From assembly GCA_001940995.1 (NCBI GenBank), contig MSHC01000023.1, positions 331-64,330 on the forward strand: 64,000 nt of DNA, in the 5' to 3' direction. The stretch comes from Ruminococcus sp. Phil15. Lineage in GTDB: Bacteria > Bacillota > Clostridia > Oscillospirales > Ruminococcaceae. The notes beneath the pieces were generated by a model, which worked only from the letters and a program-made list of their open reading frames with translations, ran no database searches and had not been told where the DNA came from. Position 1 is the first letter of the stretch. Each line of letters starts with the position of its first letter. The position numbers were made by a program, and so were the translations under genes. Below are positions 1-9,779 of this stretch, one piece after another.

Positions 1-2262
1 AACAAGAACTCCATCAAGATCATCGGCGACCACACCGACCTCTACGCTCAGGCTTACTTCTCCTATGACTCAAAGAAGTCCGGCGGCGTAACAGTATCTC
101 ACCTCAGATTCGGTAAGACTCCTATCAAGTCTACATACCTCATCAACCAGGCTGACTTCGTAGCTTGCCACAACGAAAGCTATATCAATAAGTACAATAT
201 GGTTAACGACGTTAAGCCGGGCGGAACATTCCTCCTTAACTGTCAGTGGGACGACAAGGAGCTTGAAGAAAAGCTTCCGGGTCAGGTTAAGAGATATATC
301 GCTCAGAACGGCATTAAGTTCTACACAATCAACGGCGTTAAGATCGGTAAGGAAATCGGACTTGGCTCAAGAATCAACACCGTTCTTCAGTCTGCATTCT
401 TCAAGCTCGCTAACATCATTCCGATCGAAGAAGCAGTTAGGTATATGAAGGACGCCGCTACAGCTTCTTACTCCAAGAAGGGCGAAGCAATCGTTAAGAT
501 GAACCACGACGCTATCGACGCAGGTTACCAGCAGATTCACGAGGTTAAGGTTCCCGCCGCTTGGAAGAAGGCTAAGGATACTGCTATGGGCGTTCCTGCC
601 GTTAAGAATGCAAACAAGGCTCTTGAGGACTATGTAAACAAAATTCAGATTCCTTGCAACGCTCAGGAAGGCGACAAGCTCCCTGTTTCTACATTCGTTG
701 ATATGGCAGACGGCACATTCCCACAGGGCTCCGCTGCATTTGAAAAGAGAGGTATCGCAGTAGACGTCCCTGCTTGGAACGGCGCAAACTGCATCCAGTG
801 TAACTTCTGCTCTTATGTATGTCCTCACGCTGTAATCCGTCCTGTCGTTATGACAGACGCCGAGCTTAAGAAAGCTCCAAAGCTCGCTCAGGAAAAGGCT
901 GTTCCTATGACAGGTATGCCGGGCTACAACTTCGTCATGACAATGTCCGCTCTTGACTGTACAGGATGCGGCTCCTGCGTAAACGTATGTCCTGGTAAGA
1001 AGGGCAACAAGGCTCTCAATATGATGCCTCTCGATACTCAGCTTGCTGAACAGGAAGTATTCAACTACGGCCTTACACTCGCAGAGAAGCCTGAAGTATT
1101 TGAAAAGTTCAAGGCTACATCCGTTAAGGGCTCACAGTTCAAGCAGCCGCTCCTCGAGTTCTCAGGCGCTTGCGCAGGCTGCGGCGAAACACCGTATGCT
1201 AAGCTCGTAACACAGCTCTTCGGCGACAGAATGTATATTGCTAACGCAACAGGCTGTTCTTCTATCTGGGGAGGTTCCGCACCTTCAACTCCTTACACAA
1301 CAAATAAGGCAGGCAAGGGTCCGGCATGGGCTAACTCCCTCTTTGAAGATAACGCTGAGTACGGCTACGGTATGTTCCTCGCTCAGAATACAATCAGACA
1401 GAGAACAATCGCTAAGCTCTTAGAGCTTGAAAAGACAACCAAGAAGGCTGACCTCAAGGAAGCTATCGAGGGCTACCTCTCAACAGTAAACGACGGCAGG
1501 GCAAACTCTCCTGCAACAGATAAGCTTATCGCTTCTCTCAAGAAGAGCAAGACCAAGGCTGCCGACGAAATTCTCAAGGACGCTGACTTCCTCAGAAAGA
1601 AGTCTATGTGGATATTCGGCGGCGACGGCTGGGCTTACGATATCGGATTCTCAGGCCTTGACCACGTTATCGCTTCCGGCGAGGACGTAAACATCTTCGT
1701 ATTCGATACAGAAGTTTACTCCAATACAGGCGGACAGTCCTCCAAGTCCACACCAACAGGCGCAATCGCTCAGTTTGCTGCTGCTGGTAAGGAAGTTAAG
1801 AAGAAGGACCTCGCAGGTATCGCAATGAGCTACGGCTACGTTTACGTTGCACATATCGCTATGGGCGCTGACTACAACCAGTGCATCAAGGCAATTGAAG
1901 AGGCTGAAAGCTACAACGGACCATCTCTCATCATTGCATACGCTCCATGTATCAACCACGGTATCAAGGGCGGTATGAGCATCGCTCAGACAGAGGAGAA
2001 GAAGGCAGTTCAGGCCGGTTACTGGAACCTCTTCAGATTTGACCCACGTCTTAAGGCTGAGGGCAAGAATCCGTTTATGCTCGACTCTAAGGCTCCTACA
2101 GCAGAGTATAAGGACTTCATCATGGGCGAAGTTCGTTACAACGCTCTTGCTCGTCAGAACCCTGAAAGAGCAGAAAAGCTCTTTGCTAAGGCTGAAAAGA
2201 ATGCTGCCGACAGATACGACTACCTCGTTCGTTACAGCAAGCTCTACGGCGAAGACAAGTAA
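1..2262 (+). CDS. nifJ: pyruvate:ferredoxin (flavodoxin) oxidoreductase, C-terminal portion; 5' end lies outside the window
   Basis: Frame 1 is open from base 1 (NKNSIKIIGDHTDLYAQAYFSYDSKKSGGVTVSHLRFG...) through the listed ORF. Two ferredoxin 4Fe-4S motifs (CIQCNFCSYVCPHAV, CTGCGSCVNVCPG) and a TPP-binding region (GDGWAYDIGFSGLDHVIASGEDVN) are present. Confidence 0.95.
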   Translation, partial: NKNSIKIIGDHTDLYAQAYFSYDSKKSGGVTVSHLRFGKTPIKSTYLINQADFVACHNESYINKYNMVNDVKPGGTFLLNCQWDDKELEEKLPGQVKRYIAQNGIKFYTINGVKIGKEIGLGSRINTVLQSAFFKLANIIPIEEAVRYMKDAATASYSKKGEAIVKMNHDAIDAGYQQIHEVKVPAAWKKAKDTAMGVPAVKNANKALEDYVNKIQIPCNAQEGDKLPVSTFVDMADGTFPQGSAAFEKRGIAVDVPAWNGANCIQCNFCSYVCPHAVIRPVVMTDAELKKAPKLAQEKAVPMTGMPGYNFVMTMSALDCTGCGSCVNVCPGKKGNKALNMMPLDTQLAEQEVFNYGLTLAEKPEVFEKFKATSVKGSQFKQPLLEFSGACAGCGETPYAKLVTQLFGDRMYIANATGCSSIWGGSAPSTPYTTNKAGKGPAWANSLFEDNAEYGYGMFLAQNTIRQRTIAKLLELEKTTKKADLKEAIEGYLSTVNDGRANSPATDKLIASLKKSKTKAADEILKDADFLRKKSMWIFGGDGWAYDIGFSGLDHVIASGEDVNIFVFDTEVYSNTGGQSSKSTPTGAIAQFAAAGKEVKKKDLAGIAMSYGYVYVAHIAMGADYNQCIKAIEEAESYNGPSLIIAYAPCINHGIKGGMSIAQTEEKKAVQAGYWNLFRFDPRLKAEGKNPFMLDSKAPTAEYKDFIMGEVRYNALARQNPERAEKLFAKAEKNAADRYDYLVRYSKLYGEDK

Positions 2263-2280
2263 TCTTTATAGATTAGTTCA

Positions 2281-2315
2281 AAAGATGCGTATGGTTTCCA
2301 TACGCATCTTTTTTT
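2281..2315 (+). terminator. Rho-independent terminator after nifJ
   Basis: AAAGATGCGTATGG-ttt-CCATACGCATCTTTTTTT: long perfect stem followed by a T-run. Confidence 0.9.
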
Positions 2316-2450
2316 GTGCAAAATATTCCGTGAAACGCCTGCCCGAGTTGCTCTTTTCTACAAAATTTTCCTTGACATTTTGGAGATAATACTGTATAAT
2401 GTTGAATAGTAAACAGTTGAAAATGCAACTTTTTGAAAGGAGGAAGATAT

Positions 2451-2882
2451 ATGCAAACCGATATTCTGCAAATTATGCGAAGGCTTAATCGCTCGATAAA
2501 AAGGCACTTTGAAAGCTCGCCCGTAAAGCAGGAGCTTGAAAATCTCACGGGTACGCACGGCTGGGTCATCGTGTTCCTGTCCGAGCATGAAAACGAGGAT
2601 ATCTACCAGAAGGACCTCGAAAAACAGTTCGGAATAAGCCGCTCGACAACCTCTAAGATGCTCGCACAGATGGAGAAGAAAGGGCTTGTCGGCAGGGAAA
2701 GAGTGGCATGCGACGACAGACTGAAAAAAATCGTCCTTACCGAAAGGTCAAGAGAGCTTGCGTTTAAGGCAAGGCAGGACAGCGTAAACGCCGAGAAGAA
2801 GCTGACAAAGGGATTTTCGGACGCAGAGCTTAAAACGCTAAAGAACTATATAGACAGAATGATTGAAAATATGCAAAATTAA
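2451..2882 (+). CDS. MarR family transcriptional regulator
   Basis: winged-helix sequence KQFGISRSTTSKMLAQMEKKGLVGRERVACDDRLKKIVLTERS; AGGAGG RBS upstream of the ATG at 2451; sits directly upstream of the ABC exporter pair. Confidence 0.88.
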   Translation: MQTDILQIMRRLNRSIKRHFESSPVKQELENLTGTHGWVIVFLSEHENEDIYQKDLEKQFGISRSTTSKMLAQMEKKGLVGRERVACDDRLKKIVLTERSRELAFKARQDSVNAEKKLTKGFSDAELKTLKNYIDRMIENMQN

Positions 2883-2908
2883 TTCAAAAGGAATGAAACA
2901 AGCAATTT

Positions 2909-4666
2909 ATGATTAAGACACTAACAAAATGTGTAAGAGAATACAAGCTTGCAACAATCCTCACGGTTGTGTTCATAAGCGGCGAAGCCATTATCGAGGC
3001 GATAATTCCGTTTATTACAGCAAAGCTTGTAAACAACATAAGAGCAGGAGTGGAAATGTCCGAGATATTGAAATTGGGCGGAATACTCGTACTGCTCGCC
3101 GTTTTATCGCTTGCCTGCGGCGGAATTGCCGCATACACCTGTGCAAAGGCCTCGGCAGGCTTCGCTAAGAATTTAAGAGGGGATATGTTCAATAAGGTTC
3201 AGTCATACGCATTCAGCAACATTGACAAGTTCTCCTCATCGTCGCTCGTTACCCGTATGACAACCGACATAAGCAACGTCCAGATGGCGTTTATGATGGT
3301 TATCCGTATAGCCATAAGAGCGCCTATGCTCCTTATCTTCTCGATAATTATGGCGTATATTATGGGCGGCAAGCTTGCAACAACCTTCGTTGTGGTAATA
3401 CCGTTCCTCACCATCGGACTTCTTCTGGTCGCAAAGTTTGCAATGCCTGCATTCAGACGTGTGTTCAAGAAGTACGATACCTTAAACGAATCTATAGAAG
3501 AAAACGTAAGGGCAATGAGAGTCGTAAAGGGCTTCTCAAGAGAGGAATATGAAAAGAAAAAGTTTGAAACGGCTTCCGAAAGTATCCGCAAGGACTTCAC
3601 AAAGGCTGAAAGAATTGTAGCGCTCAATAACCCTATAATGCAGATTTGCGTCTACTTCAATATGGCGTTCGTGCTTATCGTAGGCTCGAAGATGACGATT
3701 TCAAGTATGGGCGCAACAATCGACGTAGGTCAGATTTCCGCAATGCTCACATACGGTATGCAGATTTTGATGCAGCTTATGATGCTCTCTATGATTTACG
3801 TTATGCTCACAATGTCGTCAGAGTCTATGAAGCGTATCTGCGAGGTCCTGAACGAAACGCCTGAGCTTACAAATCCGCAGAACCCCGTTATGGAAGTAAA
3901 GAACGGCGCTATCGAGTACAAGGACGTAAGCTTCAAGTATTCAAACAAGGCAAAGAAGTTTGCTCTCTCCGATATCGACCTTGTTATCCCGTCAGGCTCT
4001 ACCGTCGGAATTATCGGCACAACTGGTTCAAGTAAATCCACACTCGTACAGCTTATCCCACGACTCTATGATGTAACACAGGGCAGCGTTAAGGTGGGCG
4101 GTGTAGACGTAAGGGATTACGACGTCGAAACGCTCCGCAACTCGGTTGCAATGGTGCTTCAGAAAAACCTGCTGTTCTCCGGCACGATAAACGAGAATCT
4201 GCGTTGGGGCAACGAAAATGCAACGGAGGAAGAAATCGTCGAAGCCTGCAAGCTTTCGCAGGCGCACGAGTTTGTAATGGGCTTCTCTGACGGATATGAA
4301 ACAAAAATAGAACAGGGCGGTACTAACGTGTCCGGCGGTCAGAAGCAGAGATTGTGTATCGCAAGAGCGCTCCTTAAAAAGCCTAAAATCCTTATCCTCG
4401 ACGATTCCACAAGTGCGGTGGACACAAGAACTGACGCACTCATAAGAGCAGGCTTCAGGAAGTATATCCCCGACACTACGAAGATTATCATTGCACAGAG
4501 AATTTCCTCTGTCCAGGACGCCGATATGATAATCGTTATGAATAACGGCGCAATCGAGGCTGTAGGAACGCACGACGAGCTTATGAAGGTAAGCGAGAGC
4601 TACCGTGAAGTGTTTGAACAGCAGACGTACGGAGGAGGTGACGCAGATGAAGCAGCCGAATGCTAG
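2909..4666 (+). CDS. ABC exporter half-transporter (TMD-NBD), degenerate NBD
   Basis: Six-TM region plus NBD: GTTGSSKST Walker A, VSGGQKQR signature, ILILDDSTSAVD Walker B with D in place of the catalytic E, IIIAQRIS with Q in place of the switch H. Confidence 0.93.
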   Translation: MIKTLTKCVREYKLATILTVVFISGEAIIEAIIPFITAKLVNNIRAGVEMSEILKLGGILVLLAVLSLACGGIAAYTCAKASAGFAKNLRGDMFNKVQSYAFSNIDKFSSSSLVTRMTTDISNVQMAFMMVIRIAIRAPMLLIFSIIMAYIMGGKLATTFVVVIPFLTIGLLLVAKFAMPAFRRVFKKYDTLNESIEENVRAMRVVKGFSREEYEKKKFETASESIRKDFTKAERIVALNNPIMQICVYFNMAFVLIVGSKMTISSMGATIDVGQISAMLTYGMQILMQLMMLSMIYVMLTMSSESMKRICEVLNETPELTNPQNPVMEVKNGAIEYKDVSFKYSNKAKKFALSDIDLVIPSGSTVGIIGTTGSSKSTLVQLIPRLYDVTQGSVKVGGVDVRDYDVETLRNSVAMVLQKNLLFSGTINENLRWGNENATEEEIVEACKLSQAHEFVMGFSDGYETKIEQGGTNVSGGQKQRLCIARALLKKPKILILDDSTSAVDTRTDALIRAGFRKYIPDTTKIIIAQRISSVQDADMIIVMNNGAIEAVGTHDELMKVSESYREVFEQQTYGGGDADEAAEC

Positions 4667-6584
4667 GAGAGCAAAGGGCGTTCCTATGGGCGGAAGACCG
4701 ACAGGCATGACCTTTAAGAGCCTTAAAAGGGTAATAAAGATGCTCTTTAGCTTCTATCCCGTAATGATGCCGCTGACAGTAGTCTGCATACTATTTTCTT
4801 CGGCAACCTCGGCAATCCCTGCAATCTTTATGCAGAACGTAATTGCCGAGATTGAAAAGTGGGTGGACACGGGCGACTGGGCGTCCGCAAAGGAAATAAT
4901 CGTTCCGAGGGTGCTTATCCTCATAGGACTCTACGTCCTCTCTATTATAGCCATAACCGTATATACCCAGCTTATGGCGTATATGACGCAGGGATTTTTA
5001 AGCAAGATGAGATGCGCAATGTTCGGAGGAATGCAGAATCTGCCTATCAAGTATTTTGACACAAATCGACACGGCGATATAATGAGTCACTACACAAACG
5101 ACATCGACACGCTCCGTCAGCTCGTTTCACAGTCGCTTCCGTCGCTCATTCAGGCGAGCGCAGTAGTGCTTTGCGTGTTCTTTATAATGCTATATTACAG
5201 CGTGTGGCTGACGCTTCTGGTTATCGCCGGAGTATCGGTAATGCTGTTTGTCGCAGGAAAATTCGGAGGCGGCTCAGCAAAATTCTTTATCCGTCAGCAG
5301 CAGTCTGTCGGCAAGGCGGAGGGCTTTATACAGGAAATGATGAACGGACAGAAGGTCGTCAAGGTTTTCTGCCACGAGGAGAAGTCAAAGGCAGATTTTG
5401 AGAAAATCAACGACGCACTCTATGAGGACAGCTTCAAGGCAAACGCCTACGCAAACTGCCTAGGTCCTATAAATATGAACATCGGCAACATCGTCTACGT
5501 CTTGATAGCAACGGTTGGCGGACTTATGGTTCTGTCGGGCGTACCGAATCTCAGCATTTCGGGCAAGGCGCTCGGCGTAAGCATAGTAGTTCCGTTCCTG
5601 TCTATGACAAAGCAGTTTTCGGGAAATATTAACCAGGTTTCACAGCAGATTAACTCGATTGTTATGGCGTCGGCAGGCGCACAGAGAATTTTCGGACTTA
5701 TGGATCAGAAGCCCGAGGACGACAATGGCTATGTGACACTCGTGAACGTTAAAACAGACGAAAGCGGTAATATCACCGAGTCTGATAACCGCACACACAA
5801 GTGGGCGTGGAAGCACCCGCACAGCGACGGCACAACGACCTACACTCTTTTGCAGGGCGATGTAACGCTTGACGAGGTGGACTTTGCATATGAGGAGGGC
5901 AAGGACGTTTTGCACAACGTTTCCGTGTTTGCAAAGCCAGGTCAGAAGGTTGCGTTTGTCGGTGCGACAGGCGCAGGAAAGACCACTATCACGAACCTCA
6001 TAAACCGGTTTTACGACATAGCGGACGGCAAGATACGCTATGACGGAATAAATATCAACAAGATTAAAAAGGCAGACCTAAGACGTTCGCTGGGCATTGT
6101 ATTGCAGGAAACAAACCTGTTCACGGGTACTGTAATGGAAAATATCCGCTACGGCAGGCTTGACGCAACTGACGAGGAGTGTATGCAGGCGGCAGAGCTT
6201 GCTGGTGCACACGACTTCATAACCCGTTTGCCTGACGGATATGAAACACAGCTTTCAAACAACGGCTCAAATCTATCGCAGGGACAAAGACAGCTTATCG
6301 CTATCGCCCGTGCGGCGGTTGCAGACCCGCCTGTTATGATTCTTGACGAGGCTACGTCTTCAATCGACACCCGTACAGAGGCGATAGTGCAAAAGGGTAT
6401 GGACGCTCTCATGCACGGAAGAACGGTGTTCGTTATCGCACACAGACTCTCGACAGTCAAAAATTCCGACGTTATAATGGTGCTTGAAAAGGGCAGGATT
6501 ATCGAGCGAGGCACGCACGACGATCTTATTGCCGAAAAGGGCACATATTACCAGCTCTACACCGGCGCATTCGAGCTTGAATAG
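4647..6584 (+). CDS. ABC exporter half-transporter (TMD-NBD), canonical NBD
   Basis: GATGAGKTT Walker A, LSQGQRQ signature, VMILDEATSSID Walker B, IAHRLST H-loop. RBS GGAGGAGGTG at 4631-4640. Overlaps the end of the preceding ORF. Confidence 0.93.
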   Translation: MKQPNARRAKGVPMGGRPTGMTFKSLKRVIKMLFSFYPVMMPLTVVCILFSSATSAIPAIFMQNVIAEIEKWVDTGDWASAKEIIVPRVLILIGLYVLSIIAITVYTQLMAYMTQGFLSKMRCAMFGGMQNLPIKYFDTNRHGDIMSHYTNDIDTLRQLVSQSLPSLIQASAVVLCVFFIMLYYSVWLTLLVIAGVSVMLFVAGKFGGGSAKFFIRQQQSVGKAEGFIQEMMNGQKVVKVFCHEEKSKADFEKINDALYEDSFKANAYANCLGPINMNIGNIVYVLIATVGGLMVLSGVPNLSISGKALGVSIVVPFLSMTKQFSGNINQVSQQINSIVMASAGAQRIFGLMDQKPEDDNGYVTLVNVKTDESGNITESDNRTHKWAWKHPHSDGTTTYTLLQGDVTLDEVDFAYEEGKDVLHNVSVFAKPGQKVAFVGATGAGKTTITNLINRFYDIADGKIRYDGININKIKKADLRRSLGIVLQETNLFTGTVMENIRYGRLDATDEECMQAAELAGAHDFITRLPDGYETQLSNNGSNLSQGQRQLIAIARAAVADPPVMILDEATSSIDTRTEAIVQKGMDALMHGRTVFVIAHRLSTVKNSDVIMVLEKGRIIERGTHDDLIAEKGTYYQLYTGAFELE

Positions 6585-6590
6585 GCAACG

Positions 6591-6775
6591 TACCGTTGCA
6601 TCGTCTTGTTGCTCCTTAAAGGATATCCGAAAGGATAATACACAAGTCGCAACGGTCGGACAGAATGGCGAGAGAAGTTATTCCCAGCCTACCGTTGCAT
6701 CGTCTTGTTGCTCCTTAAAGGATATCCGAAAGGATAATACGCAAGTCGCAACGGTCGGACAGAATGGCGAGAGAA
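6591..6775 (+). repeat. Tandem direct repeat, two ~86-bp copies (6591-6676 and 6690-6775), period 99 bp, with internal fold-back structure
   Basis: TACCGTTGCATCGTCTTGTTGCTCCTTAAAGGATATCCGAAAGGATAATAC(A/G)CAAGTCGCAACGGTCGGACAGAATGGCGAGAGAA occurs twice with one substitution. ACCGTTGC/GCAACGGT are complementary, and TATCC-GAAA-GGATA forms a GNRA hairpin. Confidence 0.9.
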
Positions 6776-6787
6776 TAATAAAAACGA

Positions 6788-6822
6788 TCCCACCCCATAT
6801 AGGGGTGGGATTTGTTGTATAA
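6788..6822 (+). terminator. Terminator-like hairpin
   Basis: ATCCCACCCC-atata-GGGGTGGGAT perfect 10-bp stem followed by a T-rich TTGTTGTAT. Confidence 0.7.
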
Positions 6823-6929
6823 TAGGGTGGACGACATTTGAAAAGTACCTCTTTTCGCTCTATATGACTGTCTGGGGTTGTTTCCTTCGGCTTTCTTTTG
6901 CAAAATTGCTCCTGCACCTTGGGCGGCAG

Positions 6930-6983
6930 AGCAAAAAATCCCGCCTGCCAAATCCGGACTAATCCAAATCACAGGTGGGATTT
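6930..6983 (-). terminator. Terminator for the cimA-like gene
   Basis: On the minus strand AAATCCCACCTG...CAGGCGGGATTTTTT: 12-bp stem with one G-U pair and a T-run, immediately 3' of the stop at 6986. Confidence 0.65.
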
Positions 6984-6985
6984 TC

Positions 6986-8569
6986 TTATTTCATATAATT
7001 GTACACGTTGTTCTTGTGGAGCATATACTCGATAGAATCAATCAGCGCTGTCATACTTGCACTGATGATGTCCTCTGACGCTCCTGTCGTGGTCCATGTT
7101 CTCTTGCCGTCAGACGACTCGATCAGTACCCTTGTGATAGCCGCAGTAGATGCCCCTGAGTCTATAACTCTTACCTTGTAGTCTACAAGGTGCATCTTGC
7201 TGAGAACAGGATAGAACACCTCAAGAGCCTTTCTCAGCGCCTTGTCCATAGCGTTTACAGGGCCTTGTCCCTCGTCGGCGGTAATCTCGTACCTGTCGCC
7301 TACCTTAACCTTTATCATAGCGTTTGCGAGGGCGTTTACACCGCTTGTCTGCGACTCGATAAGCTTGTAGTCGGCAATTTCGAAAAACGGCTCGAACATT
7401 TTAAGCTCACGAAGCGCCATAAGCTCGAAGCTTGCGTGCGCCGCCTCAAAGACATATCCACGCTTCTCAAGCCGCTTTAGCTTGTCTATAATAACTGCGA
7501 TCTCAGGGCTGTTCTTGTCGATGCTTATTCCAAAATGACTTATTTTTTCGATGAGCGAGTGCCTGCCCGAAAGCTCTGAAAGCGCAAAATCACGTCTGTT
7601 TCCGACAGCCTCAGGCTCAATATGCTCAAAGCTTGAACGAAGCTTTATAACTCCGTCGGCGTGCATACCGGCCTTGTGCGTGAAAGCTCCTGCTCCAACA
7701 TACGGCAGAAATGCAGGAAGCTTTATGTTGCAGGTTTCAGCCGTGAAGTATGCCGTTTCGGTAAGTCTTGCAACGCTTTCCTGCGGCACAAGCTCGTGTC
7801 CGCCCTTTAGCTGAAGATTTCCTATAAGAGTCGAGAGATTTGCATTTCCGCACCTCTCTCCGATTCCGATAAACGTTCCCTGAATGTGCCTTGCACCGCC
7901 ATCAACAGCCGACATACTGTTCGCTACGGCGAGTCCGCAGTCGTTGTGGCAATGCACTCCGATCGTGACGTTGTCCGGCAAAGCCTCTCTCGCCGCTTCG
8001 GTCGCCTTTCTTACAAAGTCTGGGAAAGCGCCGCCGTTTGTGTCGCAAAGTATTACAGCCACTGCGCCCGATTTTGCCGCCGCAGTTATTGTTTCCAAGG
8101 CATACTCAGAGTCAAGCTTGTAGCCGTCAAAGAAATGCTCTGCGTCAAAAAGCACCTTCTTGTCCTTGCCTGTGAGAAATTCAATCGTGTCGCATATCAT
8201 ACGCAGATTCTCTTCCCTTGTCGTTTCAAGAATTTTTTCAACGTGCAGAGATGAGCTTTTTCCGAATATGCTGACATATTCTGTCTGTGCGTCGATAAGT
8301 GCGGAAAGCCCCGTGTCGTTCTCCGCCTTGGTGTTTTTGCGGCAGGTCGAGCCGAACGGAACAAGCTTTGACGTTCCCAGGTCAAGACCCAGCACTGCGT
8401 CAAAGAACTCTGCGTCTTTTGGATTTGACGCAGGATTTCCCGCTTCGATGAACTTGATTCCGAAAGAGGAAAGAGCCTTTGCTATATTGAGCTTGTCCTC
8501 AACGGAAAAGCTTATGTTCTGCGACTGTGCCCCGTCACGGAGCGTTGAGTCGAGTAAATCAATTCTCAT
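6986..8569 (-). CDS. cimA: citramalate synthase / 2-isopropylmalate synthase family (HMGL-like)
   Basis: N-terminus MRIDLLDSTLRDGAQSQNISFSVEDKLNIAKAL, catalytic GVHCHNDCGLAVANSMSAVDGGARHIQGTFIGIGERCGNANL, and a C-terminal LeuA dimer-like regulatory domain. Confidence 0.85.
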   Translation of the reverse strand: MRIDLLDSTLRDGAQSQNISFSVEDKLNIAKALSSFGIKFIEAGNPASNPKDAEFFDAVLGLDLGTSKLVPFGSTCRKNTKAENDTGLSALIDAQTEYVSIFGKSSSLHVEKILETTREENLRMICDTIEFLTGKDKKVLFDAEHFFDGYKLDSEYALETITAAAKSGAVAVILCDTNGGAFPDFVRKATEAAREALPDNVTIGVHCHNDCGLAVANSMSAVDGGARHIQGTFIGIGERCGNANLSTLIGNLQLKGGHELVPQESVARLTETAYFTAETCNIKLPAFLPYVGAGAFTHKAGMHADGVIKLRSSFEHIEPEAVGNRRDFALSELSGRHSLIEKISHFGISIDKNSPEIAVIIDKLKRLEKRGYVFEAAHASFELMALRELKMFEPFFEIADYKLIESQTSGVNALANAMIKVKVGDRYEITADEGQGPVNAMDKALRKALEVFYPVLSKMHLVDYKVRVIDSGASTAAITRVLIESSDGKRTWTTTGASEDIISASMTALIDSIEYMLHKNNVYNYMK

Positions 8570-8616
8570 AGTTTTTATACAGCCGAAAACGGCTGTCCTC
8601 CTGTGTTTTATGTAGG

Positions 8617-9531
8617 TTAACGTCTTTTGCGGGCATTAGAGCCGGAACTTTTCTTTCTTGCCGATGACGAACGTGACGAACGTGACGAAGAACGTTTCCT
8701 GCCCGAACCCTGCGAGCGTGAAGAACCGCTTCCCGAATCGCCGCCCATTAGACAGCAGATAAGTATTACTCCCACAACAAGAAAAACTGCTCCGACAACC
8801 ATCTTTTTGCTCTTTTCGCTGACGCCCTTTTTCTCAGGCTTTGACGAGTCGTCTGCGGCAGGCTTATCGGGCTTGCTTTGCGTCTGCGAGGAGGTCGTTT
8901 CGCCGCCGCTTCCGCTGTTGTTTCCGCTTTGATTTCCGCCGCCGCTGTTTTCTGCGTTACCGCCGTTTGCGGTCGTGGTGGTCGTTGTCGTTGTGGTGGA
9001 CTGTGAAGAAGTCGTTGTAGTCGTCTGTGACGAGCTTTTCGATGACGTGTCGGAAATGTCGCCGCTTACGGCAGGTGTTGTAACGGTAGTTGTCGTAGTT
9101 GCACTGTCCGTAACGCTTACCTGCGCAAGCCCGACAGGGCCGCCGAGCAGGTCGCCTGAGTCGTTGTAAACGCTGCTCTGCGTTATAAGTATGTCTGCGT
9201 TGCCCTTTCCGACAGCCTTAAAGGTCAGGGTAAAGGTCTGCGTAGGGGAAATATTCTCCGCCCAACCGTTAACGGTGCATAGACCGCCGCCGCCGTTCGC
9301 AAAGTCGCCCGACTTGAATTCGATTATGTCGCTGTCGTATTCAAGCGTCGCCCTCACGCTTCCGATATCTTCGTTCGCCGTGAAAATCACTCTTACAGTA
9401 AATTCATTCCCCGGCAAAACCTGAGAGGGCGCTTCGACAGACGCCGTTTCTCCTGCGGCAAATGCATAGACGTTGCAAATCAGCAGTAAAACAGCCGCCG
9501 CTGCCGCTGAAATCAGTCTTTTTATCTTCAT
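8617..9531 (-). CDS. exported cohesin-like domain protein with Thr/Ser-rich linker, C-terminal TM helix and Ser/Arg-rich basic tail
   Basis: Signal peptide MKIKRLISAAAAAVLLLICNVYAFA. Cohesin-like SVEAPSQVLPGNEFTVRVIFTANEDIGSVRATLEYDSDIIEFKSGD. Low-complexity T/S linker, then KKMVVGAVFLVVGVILICCLM and an RKRSSSRSSRSSSARKK tail. Confidence 0.7.
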   Translation of the reverse strand: MKIKRLISAAAAAVLLLICNVYAFAAGETASVEAPSQVLPGNEFTVRVIFTANEDIGSVRATLEYDSDIIEFKSGDFANGGGGLCTVNGWAENISPTQTFTLTFKAVGKGNADILITQSSVYNDSGDLLGGPVGLAQVSVTDSATTTTTVTTPAVSGDISDTSSKSSSQTTTTTSSQSTTTTTTTTTANGGNAENSGGGNQSGNNSGSGGETTSSQTQSKPDKPAADDSSKPEKKGVSEKSKKMVVGAVFLVVGVILICCLMGGDSGSGSSRSQGSGRKRSSSRSSRSSSARKKSSGSNARKRR

Positions 9532-9779
9532 TTTTGTCTTGCTTCTCCTCGATAATTCTTTCATATGATGCTCTGAAGCCTGCTTGTTTTGTAAATTTTT
9601 CACAAATTCGTCACAGAAAATCGTCGACAGATAACGTTTTCGGTAGAAATAGGAACAAAACGCAGACTTGTTCACAATTTGTTCACCAATTCGGACTTGC
9701 AGTGTAATATAATAATTAAGTCGAATGGGTGGCTCCAGTAGGGGCTGCTTTTTTTTGCCGTTTTTAAGGCCGAGGACAA

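Noticed and set aside
6591-6775. Possible CRISPR array
   Set aside because: Only two ~86-bp copies with a 13-bp gap and no cas genes; better described as a structured direct repeat.
8975-9169. Plus-strand MVVVVVVVVD ORF
   Set aside because: Antisense of the Thr/Ser-rich linker of the cohesin-like protein.
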